A stretch of 64,000 nt of DNA, from positions 2,068,223 to 2,132,222 of the forward strand of contig NZ_JAGYPJ010000001.1 of the NCBI RefSeq assembly GCF_018343695.1. The letters are read 5' to 3'. The stretch's first letter is position 1. Every line of letters starts with the position of its first letter. This document shows, piece by piece, positions 44,754-53,328 of the stretch. Below the pieces are notes generated by a model that saw only the letters and a list, made by a program, of their open reading frames with translations, was not told the origin of the DNA and did no database searches. The stretch comes from Lederbergia citrisecunda. GTDB lineage: Bacteria; Bacillota; Bacilli; Bacillales; Bacillaceae_C. The position numbers and the translations under genes were made by a program.

Positions 44754-45259
44754 ATTGTTCTTCTCCTTCTTTTTTAACGCTCGATTATTTGATACCTTAG
44801 CACAAATATTTCTAACAATTTATATAATAGTTTCGCTTCTTTTTTAAAATTTCCTTTATTTGAAACTAATCTGAACGTTATTTCTAAGTAAAAAGCCAGC
44901 TATGCGGATTCCTTTCAGAACGCAAACAGATACGGCTTTTCTTAAGCAATACAATTTCAATTTTAAGAAGAATACGTCTCTCAATTCATTAAACACATAC
45001 AAGAGCAGGAGAATGAATGTAGTTTCGTTGTCATGTCCGAGACCAAGCTTAAAATATGAAAAAAAAACGCCAAACCGGATATGAATGACGGTTTAGCGTA
45101 TTCTTTCATAAAAATGTTTGAATACAGTCTTTTTTCTACAACCAACAGCTACAATCTAACGACTACCTATTTTTTCACAGGTTCTCAGGTTTGGGCAGTT
45201 TTCACTGCTTACGTGCTCTAATGCAGATTCGATGGATGAACGCATTATCCTAGACTTAT
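44754..45259. other. Gap with hairpin and possible coding remnant
   Basis: Between the broken pentapeptide gene and ytmB, about 500 bases carry no intact gene. A hairpin ACGCCAAACCG/CGGTTTAGCGT sits at about 45068-45100. Just before it a frame with no start and a sensible C-terminus (QFIKHIQEQENECSFVVM) ends at about 45059. It may be a decayed gene end. Confidence 0.35.
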
Positions 45260-45502
45260 CTAATTACTTGAATGCAATGCCACAAGCTGATACAAGATTG
45301 TGGTCGTTTCATTCTCCCATTCAACCTTTTTAATGATGGCAGTAGCATGATAATCGCTCTCTTTAGAATGTCGGACTTCTATAGGAATATCAATTGGGTA
45401 TAGTCTGTAACCATTTTTTTCGAGCGTGAACAAATTATCCTTTTGCCTTTTTTCTTTTCCTTTTGTCACAATCATCGTATTTAATTCCAACGGCATTCCC
45501 AT
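45260..45502 (-). CDS. ytmB: YtmB, DUF2584 small protein
   Basis: This 80-residue basic, beta-rich protein matches DUF2584/YtmB in length and position downstream of ytmA. AAGGGGGA lies before the ATG. No function is known and no signal or membrane segment is present. It lies 29 bases after ytmA on the same strand, so the two are probably co-transcribed. Confidence 0.8.
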   Translation of the reverse strand: MGMPLELNTMIVTKGKEKRQKDNLFTLEKNGYRLYPIDIPIEVRHSKESDYHATAIIKKVEWENETTTILYQLVALHSSN

Positions 45503-45531
45503 ACTGGATTCCCCCTTATCCTTGTTACTTA

Positions 45532-46329
45532 TTATATATCACATCTTTGCTTTTTCATCCAAAGGCAGAGGTCCCGAACGACTTCTCGATTAATAGCGGG
45601 TGGAAAATAATGAGTAAATGTTTTAAAAAACCATGTATCTACTTGCTTTCCAAGTGATTGAAGTCTTTGTTCTAAGTGCCTCGCATGTTCGATCGATACA
45701 TTATCATCAAGTTCGCCGTGGATAATGAGAACGGGAGGTAAAAGTTTTTCCAATTCATAAAGTGGTGTGCGATATTCATATTTCTCAGGCTCTGTATTCG
45801 GAGAGCCGCCTATGACACGTTTCATCATCCTCCTCATATCTTTTCGCTCCACGTATGTGAGTGAGATATCTGACACTCCTCCCCATGTTACAATTGATGC
45901 TGCTTCCGGAAATTGGATAGCCGTAAAAAGAGCCATGACTCCCCCTCTAGAAAAACCAAAAATATGAACCCGATTTTTTTCAACATTTGGAAGGCTTTTT
46001 ATTAATTCAAATGCGGAAAATGCGTCGTTTCGATCCTCACCAGCAAAATCCTCATTGCCTTCGCCCCCACGATTTCCCCTATAGAAAGGAGCGAATACAA
46101 CAAATCCTTCCGAAGCAAATTGGGCAATTCGTGCCGCTCTTACCATTCCTACATTCTTTATTCCACCGCGCAAGTAAAGAAATCCTTCATATTTACCCTC
46201 CTGTATAGGCTCGGCAAGTAAACCTTTTACCTTTAATCCTTGAGATATATAAGTGACTAAAAATAATCGTACGAGCGGATTTGGGGATGGGAAATGTTGT
46301 TTATCGATTATTGTTCCATTCTTATTCAT
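45532..46329 (-). CDS. ytmA: YtmA, prolyl-oligopeptidase-like alpha/beta hydrolase
   Basis: This 265-residue alpha/beta hydrolase of the S9 peptidase family has the nucleophile elbow GFSRGGVMAL near 128-137. The Asp is in IHGELDDNVS near 205 and the His in FTHYFPP near 245. There is no N-terminal propeller domain, so it is a short esterase or acyl-peptidase-like form. The substrate is unknown. The gene precedes ytmB. Confidence 0.87.
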   Translation of the reverse strand: MNKNGTIIDKQHFPSPNPLVRLFLVTYISQGLKVKGLLAEPIQEGKYEGFLYLRGGIKNVGMVRAARIAQFASEGFVVFAPFYRGNRGGEGNEDFAGEDRNDAFSAFELIKSLPNVEKNRVHIFGFSRGGVMALFTAIQFPEAASIVTWGGVSDISLTYVERKDMRRMMKRVIGGSPNTEPEKYEYRTPLYELEKLLPPVLIIHGELDDNVSIEHARHLEQRLQSLGKQVDTWFFKTFTHYFPPAINREVVRDLCLWMKKQRCDI

Positions 46330-46444
46330 AAAATTCCCCTTTATTGAAGTATGTAATCTTTTTCCGCTATGCTCCAGTGTTTATCACATAGCGAACTACA
46401 TGGTTTACATGACGTCATCTTGATTATGTTGACCACTATTTCAT

Positions 46445-46722
46445 TTTACTAGCCGTATTTGTGATTTTACTGGCCAGATTCGCGAATTTACAGGCCGTTT
46501 TCAGCATTTACTGGCCATCATCGCGACTTTACTAGCCCTTTTCACCATTTACTGGCCATCACTGCGACTTTTCTAGCCACATTCAGCATTTACTGGCCAT
46601 CATCGCGACTTTACCAGCAGACTTCACCATTTACTAGCCATCACCGCAACTTTACTAGCAGGCTGCACCATTTACTGGCTATCACCGTGACTTTACCGTC
46701 CGGCATCCTGAGTTCACTTGCC
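46445..46722. repeat. 20/21-bp periodic degenerate array C (14 units, 41-bp dimer)
   Basis: Fourteen units with cores ACTGGCC or ACTAGCC start at 46448, 46469, 46490, 46510, 46531, 46551, 46572, 46592, 46613, 46633, 46654, 46674, 46695 and 46716. Spacing alternates 21 and 20 from the third unit, giving a 41-bp dimer with alternating tails (ATCATCGCGAC and TTTTCACCA types). It fills most of the 520-base divergent gap between ytmA and ytlA. Confidence 0.88.
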
Positions 46723-46849
46723 TCCTCAACTTCATTAACGACCACTTGAACTTCAATGGACAATGTACTTTTCTTATAGGCTATCACACATTTTCGCCCA
46801 TTTCATACTATATGTTAGCCCAGATAATTTCATAAGGAGGATTGTAACA

Positions 46850-47842
46850 ATGAAGACATGGTTAAAAACAGGAATTGTAGTCCTCATATCCACATTTTTG
46901 CTCATTGCCATGACCGCCTGCTCACAAAAAGAAAGTAAAGTAAGAGTTGCAGAAGTAACTAGATCTATATTTTACACACCTCAATATGTAGCCATTGAAA
47001 AAGGATTTTTTAAAGATGAAGGTCTTAATGTTGAACTAACTACAGCTTGGGGCGGAGATAAAACAATGACGACCCTACTCGCAGACGGGGCTGATATCGC
47101 TCTGGTTGGGTCGGAAACATCCATATATGTTTATGCGCAAGGTGCATCCGATCCAGTAATTAATTTCGCAGGATTGACTAAAACCGATGGCACTTTCCTC
47201 GTTTCACGCGAAAAAATAGATAACTTTGATTGGGATATGTTGAAAGGATCTACATTTTTAGGTCAACGTAAAGGCGGAATGCCCCAAATGGTCGGAGAGT
47301 TTGTATTAAAAAAACATGGCATCGATCCGCATGCGGATTTGGAGCTCATCCAGAATATTGAATTCGCAAATATAGCAAGTGCCTTCGGCTCCGGAACTGG
47401 TGACTATGTACAGCTTTTTGAACCAACTGCCTCCATTATGGAAAAAGAAGGAAAAGGACATATTGTTGCTTCTTTTGGTGAAGAGTCAGGCGAAGTACCT
47501 TACACATCTTTTATGGCGAAAGAAAGTTATATCGCAAAAAATGAAGAAATCGTAGAAAAATTTGTTCGTGCCCTCTACAAGGCCCAAAAATGGGTAGATG
47601 AAAATAGCGCTAAAGATATTGCAAAAGTCGTACAGCCGTTTTTCGAGGATTCCGATCTTGCAACATTGGAAGTAGTTGTCGACCGCTACAAAAGTCAAGG
47701 ATCTTTTGCTAAAGAAATGAAAATTACAAAAGAAGGTTGGGACAATTTACAAGCAATTATGGAAGAAGCTGGTGAACTTCCTAAAAAAGTTGATTATGAA
47801 AAGCTTGTAAATACAAAGATTGTCGATAAAGTAATGAAATAA
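46850..47842 (+). CDS. ytlA: YtlA, ABC transporter substrate-binding lipoprotein (NitT/TauT family)
   Basis: This is a 330-residue binding lipoprotein. The ATG at 46850 lies nine bases after AGGAGG. A signal peptide (basic MKTWLKTG, hydrophobic core) ends in the lipobox MTAC near residue 23. The mature part has the NMT1/THI5-like fold (YVAIEKGFFKDEGLNVEL). Relatives bind sulfonates, nitrate or thiamine precursors; this ligand is unknown. The permease YtlD and ATPase YtlC follow. Confidence 0.88.
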   Translation: MKTWLKTGIVVLISTFLLIAMTACSQKESKVRVAEVTRSIFYTPQYVAIEKGFFKDEGLNVELTTAWGGDKTMTTLLADGADIALVGSETSIYVYAQGASDPVINFAGLTKTDGTFLVSREKIDNFDWDMLKGSTFLGQRKGGMPQMVGEFVLKKHGIDPHADLELIQNIEFANIASAFGSGTGDYVQLFEPTASIMEKEGKGHIVASFGEESGEVPYTSFMAKESYIAKNEEIVEKFVRALYKAQKWVDENSAKDIAKVVQPFFEDSDLATLEVVVDRYKSQGSFAKEMKITKEGWDNLQAIMEEAGELPKKVDYEKLVNTKIVDKVMK

Positions 47843-48043
47843 ACAAGTGCAAGTCCCTTGCTCATTGACGTAGAGGCTAGATGGATGCGGATTAGTCGAC
47901 GAAGACATAAGGACGTGGCGGTTTTAGTCGACCTTCTTCTTTGGGCTCAAGACTTGAGATAAAGGAAACACGACGAGAAACGAAAGGAAAAGGACTTAAA
48001 GTTTGCTTGTCGATAGGCATTTTATTTAGCTAGACACTAATAA
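47843..48043 (+). repeat. Degenerate interspersed element, copy 1
   Basis: The 216-base ytlA-ytlC gap contains AGATAAAGGAAACACGAC (47957-47974) and TAGCTAGACACTAATAA (48027-48043), 70 bases apart. The same two modules recur 68 bases apart at 61274-61360. The TAGCTAGACA end and the GGAAACACG core resemble interspersed intergenic elements I recall from Bacillaceae genomes; that last point is memory, not shown here. Confidence 0.45.
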
Positions 48044-48058
48044 AGGAGGGCTTTGACG

Positions 48059-48832
48059 ATGAGTTTTCTAGAAGTTAAGCAGGTAGCCCACTTTTATTTT
48101 ACTCCATCCACTTCTACGAAAGCATTAGAGGACATCTCCTTCTCTATTGAAGAAGGAGAATTCATCTCATTATTAGGACCTAGTGGTTGTGGAAAGACAA
48201 CAATGTTATCCATTTTGGCAGGTCTTTTCCCACCAACAAGCGGCAGTATAATGATTGATCACGAATCTCCTGAAACTAATTCAAATTTAATCGGCTATAT
48301 GCTCCAGCAGGATTATTTATTTCCGTGGAAAACGATTGAAGAAAATATTTTTTTAGGACTAAAACTCAATGGTCGACTGAATGAGGAAACGAAAAAAAAT
48401 GCGCTTCTCTTTTTAAAGCAAATTGGATTGGAAGGTGTTGAAAAACAATTTCCACGGCAGCTTTCAGGAGGAATGAGGCAGCGTGCCGCATTAGCAAGGA
48501 CAATGGCTGTAAATCCAAAGCTTCTCTTATTGGATGAACCTTTCTCGGCCCTTGACTATCAAACTAAGCTGAAGCTTGAGGATTTAGTGTTTGAAACGTT
48601 AAGAGCTTATAAAAAAACTGCCATCTTAGTTACTCATGATATAGGTGAGGCAATCTCTATGAGTGATCGGATCGTGCTATTCTCCGCTAAACCAGGCAGG
48701 ATCCATAGAATATTTGATGTTCCAGAAGAACTACGTCATGTTACTCCGTTTGAAGTTCGCGGTAAAGAAGCCTACAATGACATCTTTCAAACAATCTGGA
48801 AGGAGCTTGAGAGTCTTGAAGAACTTAACTGA
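48059..48832 (+). CDS. ytlC: YtlC, ABC transporter ATP-binding protein
   Basis: This 257-residue ATPase of the NitT/TauT type has Walker A GPSGCGKT near 40, the Q-loop in LQQDYLFPW near 82, signature LSGGMRQR near 139, Walker [12 protein letters not shown] and switch His in VTHDI. The ATG at 48059 lies eight bases after GGAGGG. Its last codons overlap the start of ytlD, so the pair is coupled. Confidence 0.93.
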   Translation: MSFLEVKQVAHFYFTPSTSTKALEDISFSIEEGEFISLLGPSGCGKTTMLSILAGLFPPTSGSIMIDHESPETNSNLIGYMLQQDYLFPWKTIEENIFLGLKLNGRLNEETKKNALLFLKQIGLEGVEKQFPRQLSGGMRQRAALARTMAVNPKLLLLDEPFSALDYQTKLKLEDLVFETLRAYKKTAILVTHDIGEAISMSDRIVLFSAKPGRIHRIFDVPEELRHVTPFEVRGKEAYNDIFQTIWKELESLEELN

Positions 48833-49628
48833 TCCGCATCTCCTTCATACAAAATATAAACAAAAACTAGCCACTGAAAAAAAATGGGTGTTATTTAACC
48901 AGTTATTAATCTTCATTGCCTTTTTTTCCTTATGGGAAATAGCAAGCAGACTCCACTGGGTAGATCCTCTCATTTTTAGTTATCCTTCAAAAGTGGTAAA
49001 TCTCTTTATCGAAAAAGTGGCAGATTCATCTTTATTCACTCATCTTGGTGTTACCGTATTTGAAACATTGTTTGGATTTATTCTTGGAACGGCACTTGGC
49101 ACCATTCTAGCTGCTCTCTTATGGTGGTCTCCTTTTTTATCGAAAATTCTCGATCCCTACCTCGTCATATTAAATGCGATGCCAAAGGTGGCTCTCGGTC
49201 CAATCTTAATCGTCGGGCTTGGTCCAGGATTCACATCCATTATCGCGATGGGAGTCCTTATTTCAATCATCATCACAACGATTGTTGTTTATACTTCCTT
49301 CCGTGAAGTAGATGGTAATTATATAAAAGTTTTACGTACGTTTGGTGCCTCGAGACGGCAACTCTTCCAAGAAGCCATTTTACCTGCCTCTTTCCCAACT
49401 ATCATTTCTACTTTAAAAGTAAATGTGGGTTTATCATGGGTAGGTGTCATTGTCGGGGAGTTCCTTGTATCAAAAAAGGGACTTGGATATATGATTATTT
49501 ATGGTTTCCAAGTATTTAATTTCACACTCGTAATGCTATCGCTACTACTCATAGCTATTTTTGCCACTATTATGTATAAAGTCGTTGAGTGGCTTGAGAA
49601 AAAATTAATAAAAGACGCCGGAGAATAG
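48816..49628 (+). CDS. ytlD: YtlD, ABC transporter permease
   Basis: This 270-residue permease of the NitT/TauT class has six predicted helices, starting near residue 28. The EAA-type loop is near 170 ([19 protein letters not shown]). The start is a TTG at 48816, ten bases after AGGAG and 17 bases inside ytlC; no better start exists closer to the first helix. Together YtlA, YtlC and YtlD form a complete importer of unknown substrate. Confidence 0.9.
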   Translation: MKNLTDPHLLHTKYKQKLATEKKWVLFNQLLIFIAFFSLWEIASRLHWVDPLIFSYPSKVVNLFIEKVADSSLFTHLGVTVFETLFGFILGTALGTILAALLWWSPFLSKILDPYLVILNAMPKVALGPILIVGLGPGFTSIIAMGVLISIIITTIVVYTSFREVDGNYIKVLRTFGASRRQLFQEAILPASFPTIISTLKVNVGLSWVGVIVGEFLVSKKGLGYMIIYGFQVFNFTLVMLSLLLIAIFATIMYKVVEWLEKKLIKDAGE

Positions 49629-49634
49629 TGATGG

Positions 49635-49652
49635 CTGTCTCAAGTGAGACAG
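49635..49652. terminator. Hairpin between ytlD and ytkD
   Basis: CTGTCTC and GAGACAG pair over a 4-base loop (AAGT) between two convergent genes. T-rich sequence follows on the plus strand after about ten bases, so termination is plausible. Confidence 0.6.
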
Positions 49653-49654
49653 TC

Positions 49655-50125
49655 TCAATATTTCTCTTTTATTTTGCTTAACGCAAGAGAAACAACCTTA
49701 TCTTTCATAATAAAACTATACTCCGGATTCATTAACTCTTTTAAAAGATCCCCTTCTTTTAATACAGGTCCATTTGTTTCCATAAAATGATGCTTATTCT
49801 CCATAGTATGAATATCTGCGTAAAAAACGGATTTTACAAAAGAACCGTTTTGTTTATCTTCAACGTAATACTCACCAATATAGTCCAATGCTTTTACAAC
49901 TCCGCCGGTTTCTTCATATACTTCCCTTATAGCCGCTTCTTCTACACTTTCTCCCGTTTCCAATTTGCCTCCTGGAAACTCCAAGCCACGAACAGGGTGA
50001 TCCGTTAAGAGCCATTTCCTTTTATAACGGGATATGACTAATACATGGCGAGTTTCTAGTGGAAAAACATTTTTTTCAAACGAAAAAACGACTTTATTTC
50101 CATTTGCATCGTAAAATTGCAACAA
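49655..50125 (-). CDS. ytkD: YtkD, Nudix hydrolase (8-oxo-dGTP diphosphatase type)
   Basis: This 156-residue Nudix protein has the Nudix box GX5EX7REUXEE visible at about residues 52-75 (GGKLETGESVEEAA then REVYEETGG). B. subtilis YtkD hydrolyses oxidised dGTP and protects against mutagenesis, and also removes RNA 5' phosphates. The start is the TTG at 50125, eight bases after GAGGAG; the GTG nine bases upstream touches that site. It converges with ytlD. Confidence 0.88.
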   Translation of the reverse strand: MLQFYDANGNKVVFSFEKNVFPLETRHVLVISRYKRKWLLTDHPVRGLEFPGGKLETGESVEEAAIREVYEETGGVVKALDYIGEYYVEDKQNGSFVKSVFYADIHTMENKHHFMETNGPVLKEGDLLKELMNPEYSFIMKDKVVSLALSKIKEKY

Positions 50126-50301
50126 AAAAATCACTCCTCTTTCCCACTATACGATACAGTTTCTATTGAGAAAAGAGGAGTGCACTTTTAAGCATAAGTT
50201 GCATATTAATATAGATGCTAATTTATCTTGCTCAGCCCCGCCTGATACTAGCAAATTATTTTCTCTTTAAGTCTAATGTCTTTAAATTTGTTGTGCATTT
50301 C

Positions 50302-50628
50302 TTATTCACTTGTAAAATTGTTTAAAATGCCCATGCTCTCAATATGATTTCTTGCTTCTTCATCCCCAAGTTGATGAATCATTTCATAAACATTTATTAA
50401 ATTCTCATCATGTATATCATTTGTTGAGTCATTATGATATTCGACAAAGGGTATGTGGGCACGTAAAAAATCATCAACACTATTGTCTTGACTTGAATCA
50501 AATATTTGACGGAGACGTGTGATTTCATCATCCGTAGCTTGAATCTTAAACTCCCATGGAGAAGCATTAGGGACAGTCATAATTTCGCCTGCACCCACTG
50601 ATATGTAGTAGGTCTTTCTATTTTCCAA
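50302..50628 (-). CDS. Conserved small hypothetical protein
   Basis: This 108-residue acidic soluble protein has a short N-terminal strand region (KTYYISVGAGEIM) and a helical C-terminus with the motif LGDEEARNHIESMGIL near 90-105. It resembles small proteins of Bacillus sometimes labelled hydrolase without evidence. There are no catalytic motifs or membrane segments. GGAGGTG-like sequence precedes the ATG. It is single gene, divergent from the DUF6154 gene. Confidence 0.7.
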   Translation of the reverse strand: MENRKTYYISVGAGEIMTVPNASPWEFKIQATDDEITRLRQIFDSSQDNSVDDFLRAHIPFVEYHNDSTNDIHDENLINVYEMIHQLGDEEARNHIESMGILNNFTSE

Positions 50629-50815
50629 GGTAGTACACCTCCTGATTTACTAATTTTACTATGCATATTTTGTCGCACATATAGCTAATTTATTCTTAAT
50701 GGAGATTGTCTAATTTTTTTTTGATTGTATCGATAATATTTCGGGTATAGAAAATATAAGTTGATGAAATCACGTAGATATGGCATGATATTCATGATAA
50801 AAAGAGGTGAAATGC

Positions 50816-51061
50816 ATGAAATTGGTGGACGAATTATTCGCCATGTATCGTAATAAAATTACAGACGATGAAGAAGATTTAGACATGATTACATTTGCAG
50901 TTCTAGAACATTATGACCGTAATGAATTATTGGAGATTGTAAAAGAAATGGATCAGCATGAACTCCAATATTTTATTCGTCTGTATTTGCTGGAATCACT
51001 TAAAGGGAAATTTGCTCAATTAGATGGAACTGACTATACAAACTCCAGACATTTACACTGA
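50816..51061 (+). CDS. DUF6154-like small acidic protein
   Basis: This 81-residue protein starts at the ATG at 50816 after AGAGGTG; the GTG at 50807 is inside the ribosome binding site. It is helical and acidic (KITDDEEDLDMITFAVLEHY), with no membrane segment. I recognise it as a Bacillus-specific family of unknown function, DUF6154 by memory. It converges with dps across a shared terminator. Confidence 0.65.
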   Translation: MKLVDELFAMYRNKITDDEEDLDMITFAVLEHYDRNELLEIVKEMDQHELQYFIRLYLLESLKGKFAQLDGTDYTNSRHLH

Positions 51062-51085
51062 TATGATACATAATAGCATCAAAAA

Positions 51086-51110
51086 AACTTGGCAATATGC
51101 CAAGTTTTTT
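51086..51110. terminator. Bidirectional terminator between the DUF6154-like gene and dps
   Basis: AACTTGGCA and TGCCAAGTT form a perfect 9-bp stem with a 3-base loop. A T run on one side and an A run on the other serve both convergent genes. Confidence 0.92.
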
Positions 51111-51558
51111 ATTTCTCTAAATATGCTTTTAACATCCAATTATGTTTTTCTAATCCTTGATGGATTGCGATTAACATATCACCTGTTGAATCATCTCCCA
51201 TAGTATTGGCTACCTCAATCCCATCTTTTAATTCAGTTATTAAAACTGTAAAATCATCGACTAGGGATTGAATCATTTGATTAGCATCTTTCTTACCTTC
51301 TGCCTCGCCTATACTAGCCATCTCAAGAGCTTCTCTTAATGTTGCAACAGGATTGTTTCCAAGAGCAAGGATTCTTTCTGCAAGTTCATCAATGTGAATG
51401 GCAGCTTCATTATACAATTCCTCGAATTTTTCATGGAGGGCAAAGAAATTTGTACCTTTAACATACCAATGGAAATTATGTAGCTTCATATGAAGAACCG
51501 TCCAATTAGCTACTTGCTTATTGATAATGTGAATTAAATTATTTGTCGTATCAGTCAC
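51109..51558 (-). CDS. dps: Dps-family DNA-protecting ferritin-like protein
   Basis: This 149-residue four-helix protein of the Dps/MrgA family has dinuclear iron ligands in HNFHWYVKGTNF near 29-40 and DELAERILALG near 66-76, as expected for the inter-subunit ferroxidase site. It stores iron, uses hydrogen peroxide and protects DNA. The position next to ytkD and yidD matches dps (ytkB) of B. subtilis, where it is under sigma-B; no promoter is called here. Confidence 0.92.
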   Translation of the reverse strand: MTDTTNNLIHIINKQVANWTVLHMKLHNFHWYVKGTNFFALHEKFEELYNEAAIHIDELAERILALGNNPVATLREALEMASIGEAEGKKDANQMIQSLVDDFTVLITELKDGIEVANTMGDDSTGDMLIAIHQGLEKHNWMLKAYLEK

Positions 51559-51687
51559 TTATTATCACTCCTCTTATCATAACTTTACCCTACATGCTCT
51601 TATTCCAAACAAAACGTATTCTTCCCTTGCCTCGATGAAAATATGCTAAAATAACAGGATAATGAACTATCCTTCCTGAAAGAAGCG

Positions 51688-51915
51688 ATGATGTTGAAAA
51701 AAATATTAATCATGATCATTCGATTTTATCAAAAAATCATATCACCTCTAAAACCGCCAACATGCCGATTCTATCCAACTTGTTCCCAATATGGAATCGA
51801 AGCAATTCAACGTTTTGGTGCTTTGCGTGGCGGCTTTCTGACAATAAAAAGAATATTAAAATGTCATCCTTTCCATCCCGGAGGCATCGATCCAGTCCCT
51901 GAAAAAAAGCAATAA
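51688..51915 (+). CDS. ytjA: Membrane protein insertion efficiency factor YidD
   Basis: This 75-residue protein has an N-terminal amphipathic or membrane-associated helix (residues 3-15). The invariant YidD core follows: [20 protein letters not shown] and then [19 protein letters not shown]. It assists membrane protein insertion by YidC. Two ATGs stand in tandem and the ribosome binding site is weak, so the start may be at 51688 or 51691. Confidence 0.92.
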   Translation: MMLKKILIMIIRFYQKIISPLKPPTCRFYPTCSQYGIEAIQRFGALRGGFLTIKRILKCHPFHPGGIDPVPEKKQ

Positions 51916-52027
51916 AATTTGGTAAGATTGGAAAAGTTGTTGCTATTTAACGTTTCATTTCCTCTCATAACATCTATCTCTTTGCCAAAACTAGTGATGT
52001 ATCTTATTCTGAAAAGGAGTGGTACAG

Positions 52028-52180
52028 ATGGCTAAAGATGTGTTATGTGAAGTACAGAACTGTCAATATTGGGCGATGGGAAATCTTTGTTCTGCAAATC
52101 AAATCTATGTGGTAAGTCACACTGGAAAAAAAGCGGAAACCGAGCGCGAAACTGACTGCCAAACCTTTAAACATAAATGA
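52028..52180 (+). CDS. DUF1540-type small Cys-rich protein
   Basis: This 50-residue protein starts at an ATG after GAAAAGGAGTGG. It carries four cysteines in a pattern typical of DUF1540 (CEVQNCQYW, LCSAN, DCQTF), likely binding a metal ion. It is widespread in Bacillus and of unknown function. It is not on the list of longer frames but has a clear ribosome binding site and a terminator after it. Confidence 0.8.
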   Translation: MAKDVLCEVQNCQYWAMGNLCSANQIYVVSHTGKKAETERETDCQTFKHK

Positions 52181-52191
52181 TCCAATATAAG

Positions 52192-52226
52192 AAGGGAAGG
52201 CGAGTATTAGACTCCCTTCCCTTTTT
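52192..52226. terminator. Terminator overlapping the end of menC
   Basis: AAGGGAAGG pairs with CCTTCCCTT, followed by TTTT on the plus strand. It ends the DUF1540 transcript; the right arm lies within the last menC codons. Confidence 0.8.
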
Positions 52227-53328
52227 CATATTCTTCACTGTATATCGTAACTTCCTTTAATCGTTTGCGATTAATCGTAAAACCGATTCCCGCTTCAGTC
52301 GACACAGAAATCATTCCATTTTTCACTTCAACTAAAGGCTCAATGATATCTTCTTCCCAATAATGATTTGATGATACTATATCACCAGGTATCGTAAATC
52401 CTTCCAGTGTAGCAAGCGCAATATTATGTGCCCTTGAGATACCAAATTCAATCATTCCCCCACACCATACTTGAATATGATGTTCGACACATAAATCGTG
52501 GATACGCTTTGCATTTTCCAAGCCGCCAACACGACTCATTTTAATATTCATGATTTGGCAGCTGCCAAGTTGGATGGCGCTATATGCATCTTGAAAACTT
52601 GTTATACTCTCATCTAGACAAATAGGAGTTGAGATTTGCTTTTGCAATGTGGCATGATCCACCATATCTGTTATAGAAAGAGGTTGTTCAATCATTAATA
52701 ATCGGAATTCATCCAATGCTTTCAGTCGATCTATATCATCCAGTGTATATGCAGAGTTTGCATCAACCATAAGTGGAACATAAGGGTATTCCTTCCTAAT
52801 CTCCCTCAACAAATGGATATCATTTTCAGGACTAATCTTTACTTTTATTCTTTGATAGCCTTGCTCTTGAAAATCCCCTATTTGTTTTAATGCTTTCTCT
52901 ATATTTTGTGCTGCAACAACAGCACCTGCAGGAACTTCCTTTCGATTTCCACCAAGCAAATAAGAAAGCGGCTGACCTTGTTTTTTTGCGTATAGATCCC
53001 AAATAGCTGTCTCAATTCCGGACTTGGCCATTTCATTTCTTCTTATTGAACCAAATATACTCGATATTTCTTTTGGATGGTTTATTTCCTCAGTAAACAG
53101 CTTTGGAATTAGAAAATCCTTTAACATATGTAGTTCAGTTTGAACTGTTTCCTCAGTATACCAAGGGGAGGAAAAGGCAACTGCTTCACCAAATCCGGAA
53201 ACACCATCTCGGTCCACCACTTCGATAATGATCGATTGTCTATTGTGCACCGTACCAAGGTGAGTAAAAAATGGCTTTTTTAAAGGCATTTCTATAAGTG
53301 ATAAGCGAACACGATCTATATGTAACAT
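52207..53328 (-). CDS. menC: o-Succinylbenzoate synthase
   Basis: This 373-residue enolase-superfamily enzyme dehydrates SHCHC to o-succinylbenzoate in menaquinone synthesis. Catalytic Lys candidates are in RIKVKISPE near 165, the metal ligands in MVDANSAY near 190 and DESIT near 240, and a second Lys in NIKMSRVGG near 264. It is the last gene of the men operon here; menE ends at the base before its start, so the two are coupled. Confidence 0.93.
   Translation of the reverse strand: MLHIDRVRLSLIEMPLKKPFFTHLGTVHNRQSIIIEVVDRDGVSGFGEAVAFSSPWYTEETVQTELHMLKDFLIPKLFTEEINHPKEISSIFGSIRRNEMAKSGIETAIWDLYAKKQGQPLSYLLGGNRKEVPAGAVVAAQNIEKALKQIGDFQEQGYQRIKVKISPENDIHLLREIRKEYPYVPLMVDANSAYTLDDIDRLKALDEFRLLMIEQPLSITDMVDHATLQKQISTPICLDESITSFQDAYSAIQLGSCQIMNIKMSRVGGLENAKRIHDLCVEHHIQVWCGGMIEFGISRAHNIALATLEGFTIPGDIVSSNHYWEEDIIEPLVEVKNGMISVSTEAGIGFTINRKRLKEVTIYSEEYEKGKGV

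Noticed and set aside
44902-45084. 60-codon plus-strand frame
   Set aside because: No ribosome binding site, poor composition, and a different frame of the same region looks more protein-like at its end.
46445-46722. CRISPR array
   Set aside because: The regular spacing suggested it, but repeat units are only about 12 conserved bases, the period is 20-21 bases, the supposed spacers repeat in alternation, and no cas gene is present. The same applies to the arrays at 7168 and 16203.
46850-49628. Thiamine-precursor importer under a TPP riboswitch
   Set aside because: YtlA has an NMT1/THI5-like fold, but no THI-box sequence is found upstream, so the substrate was left open.
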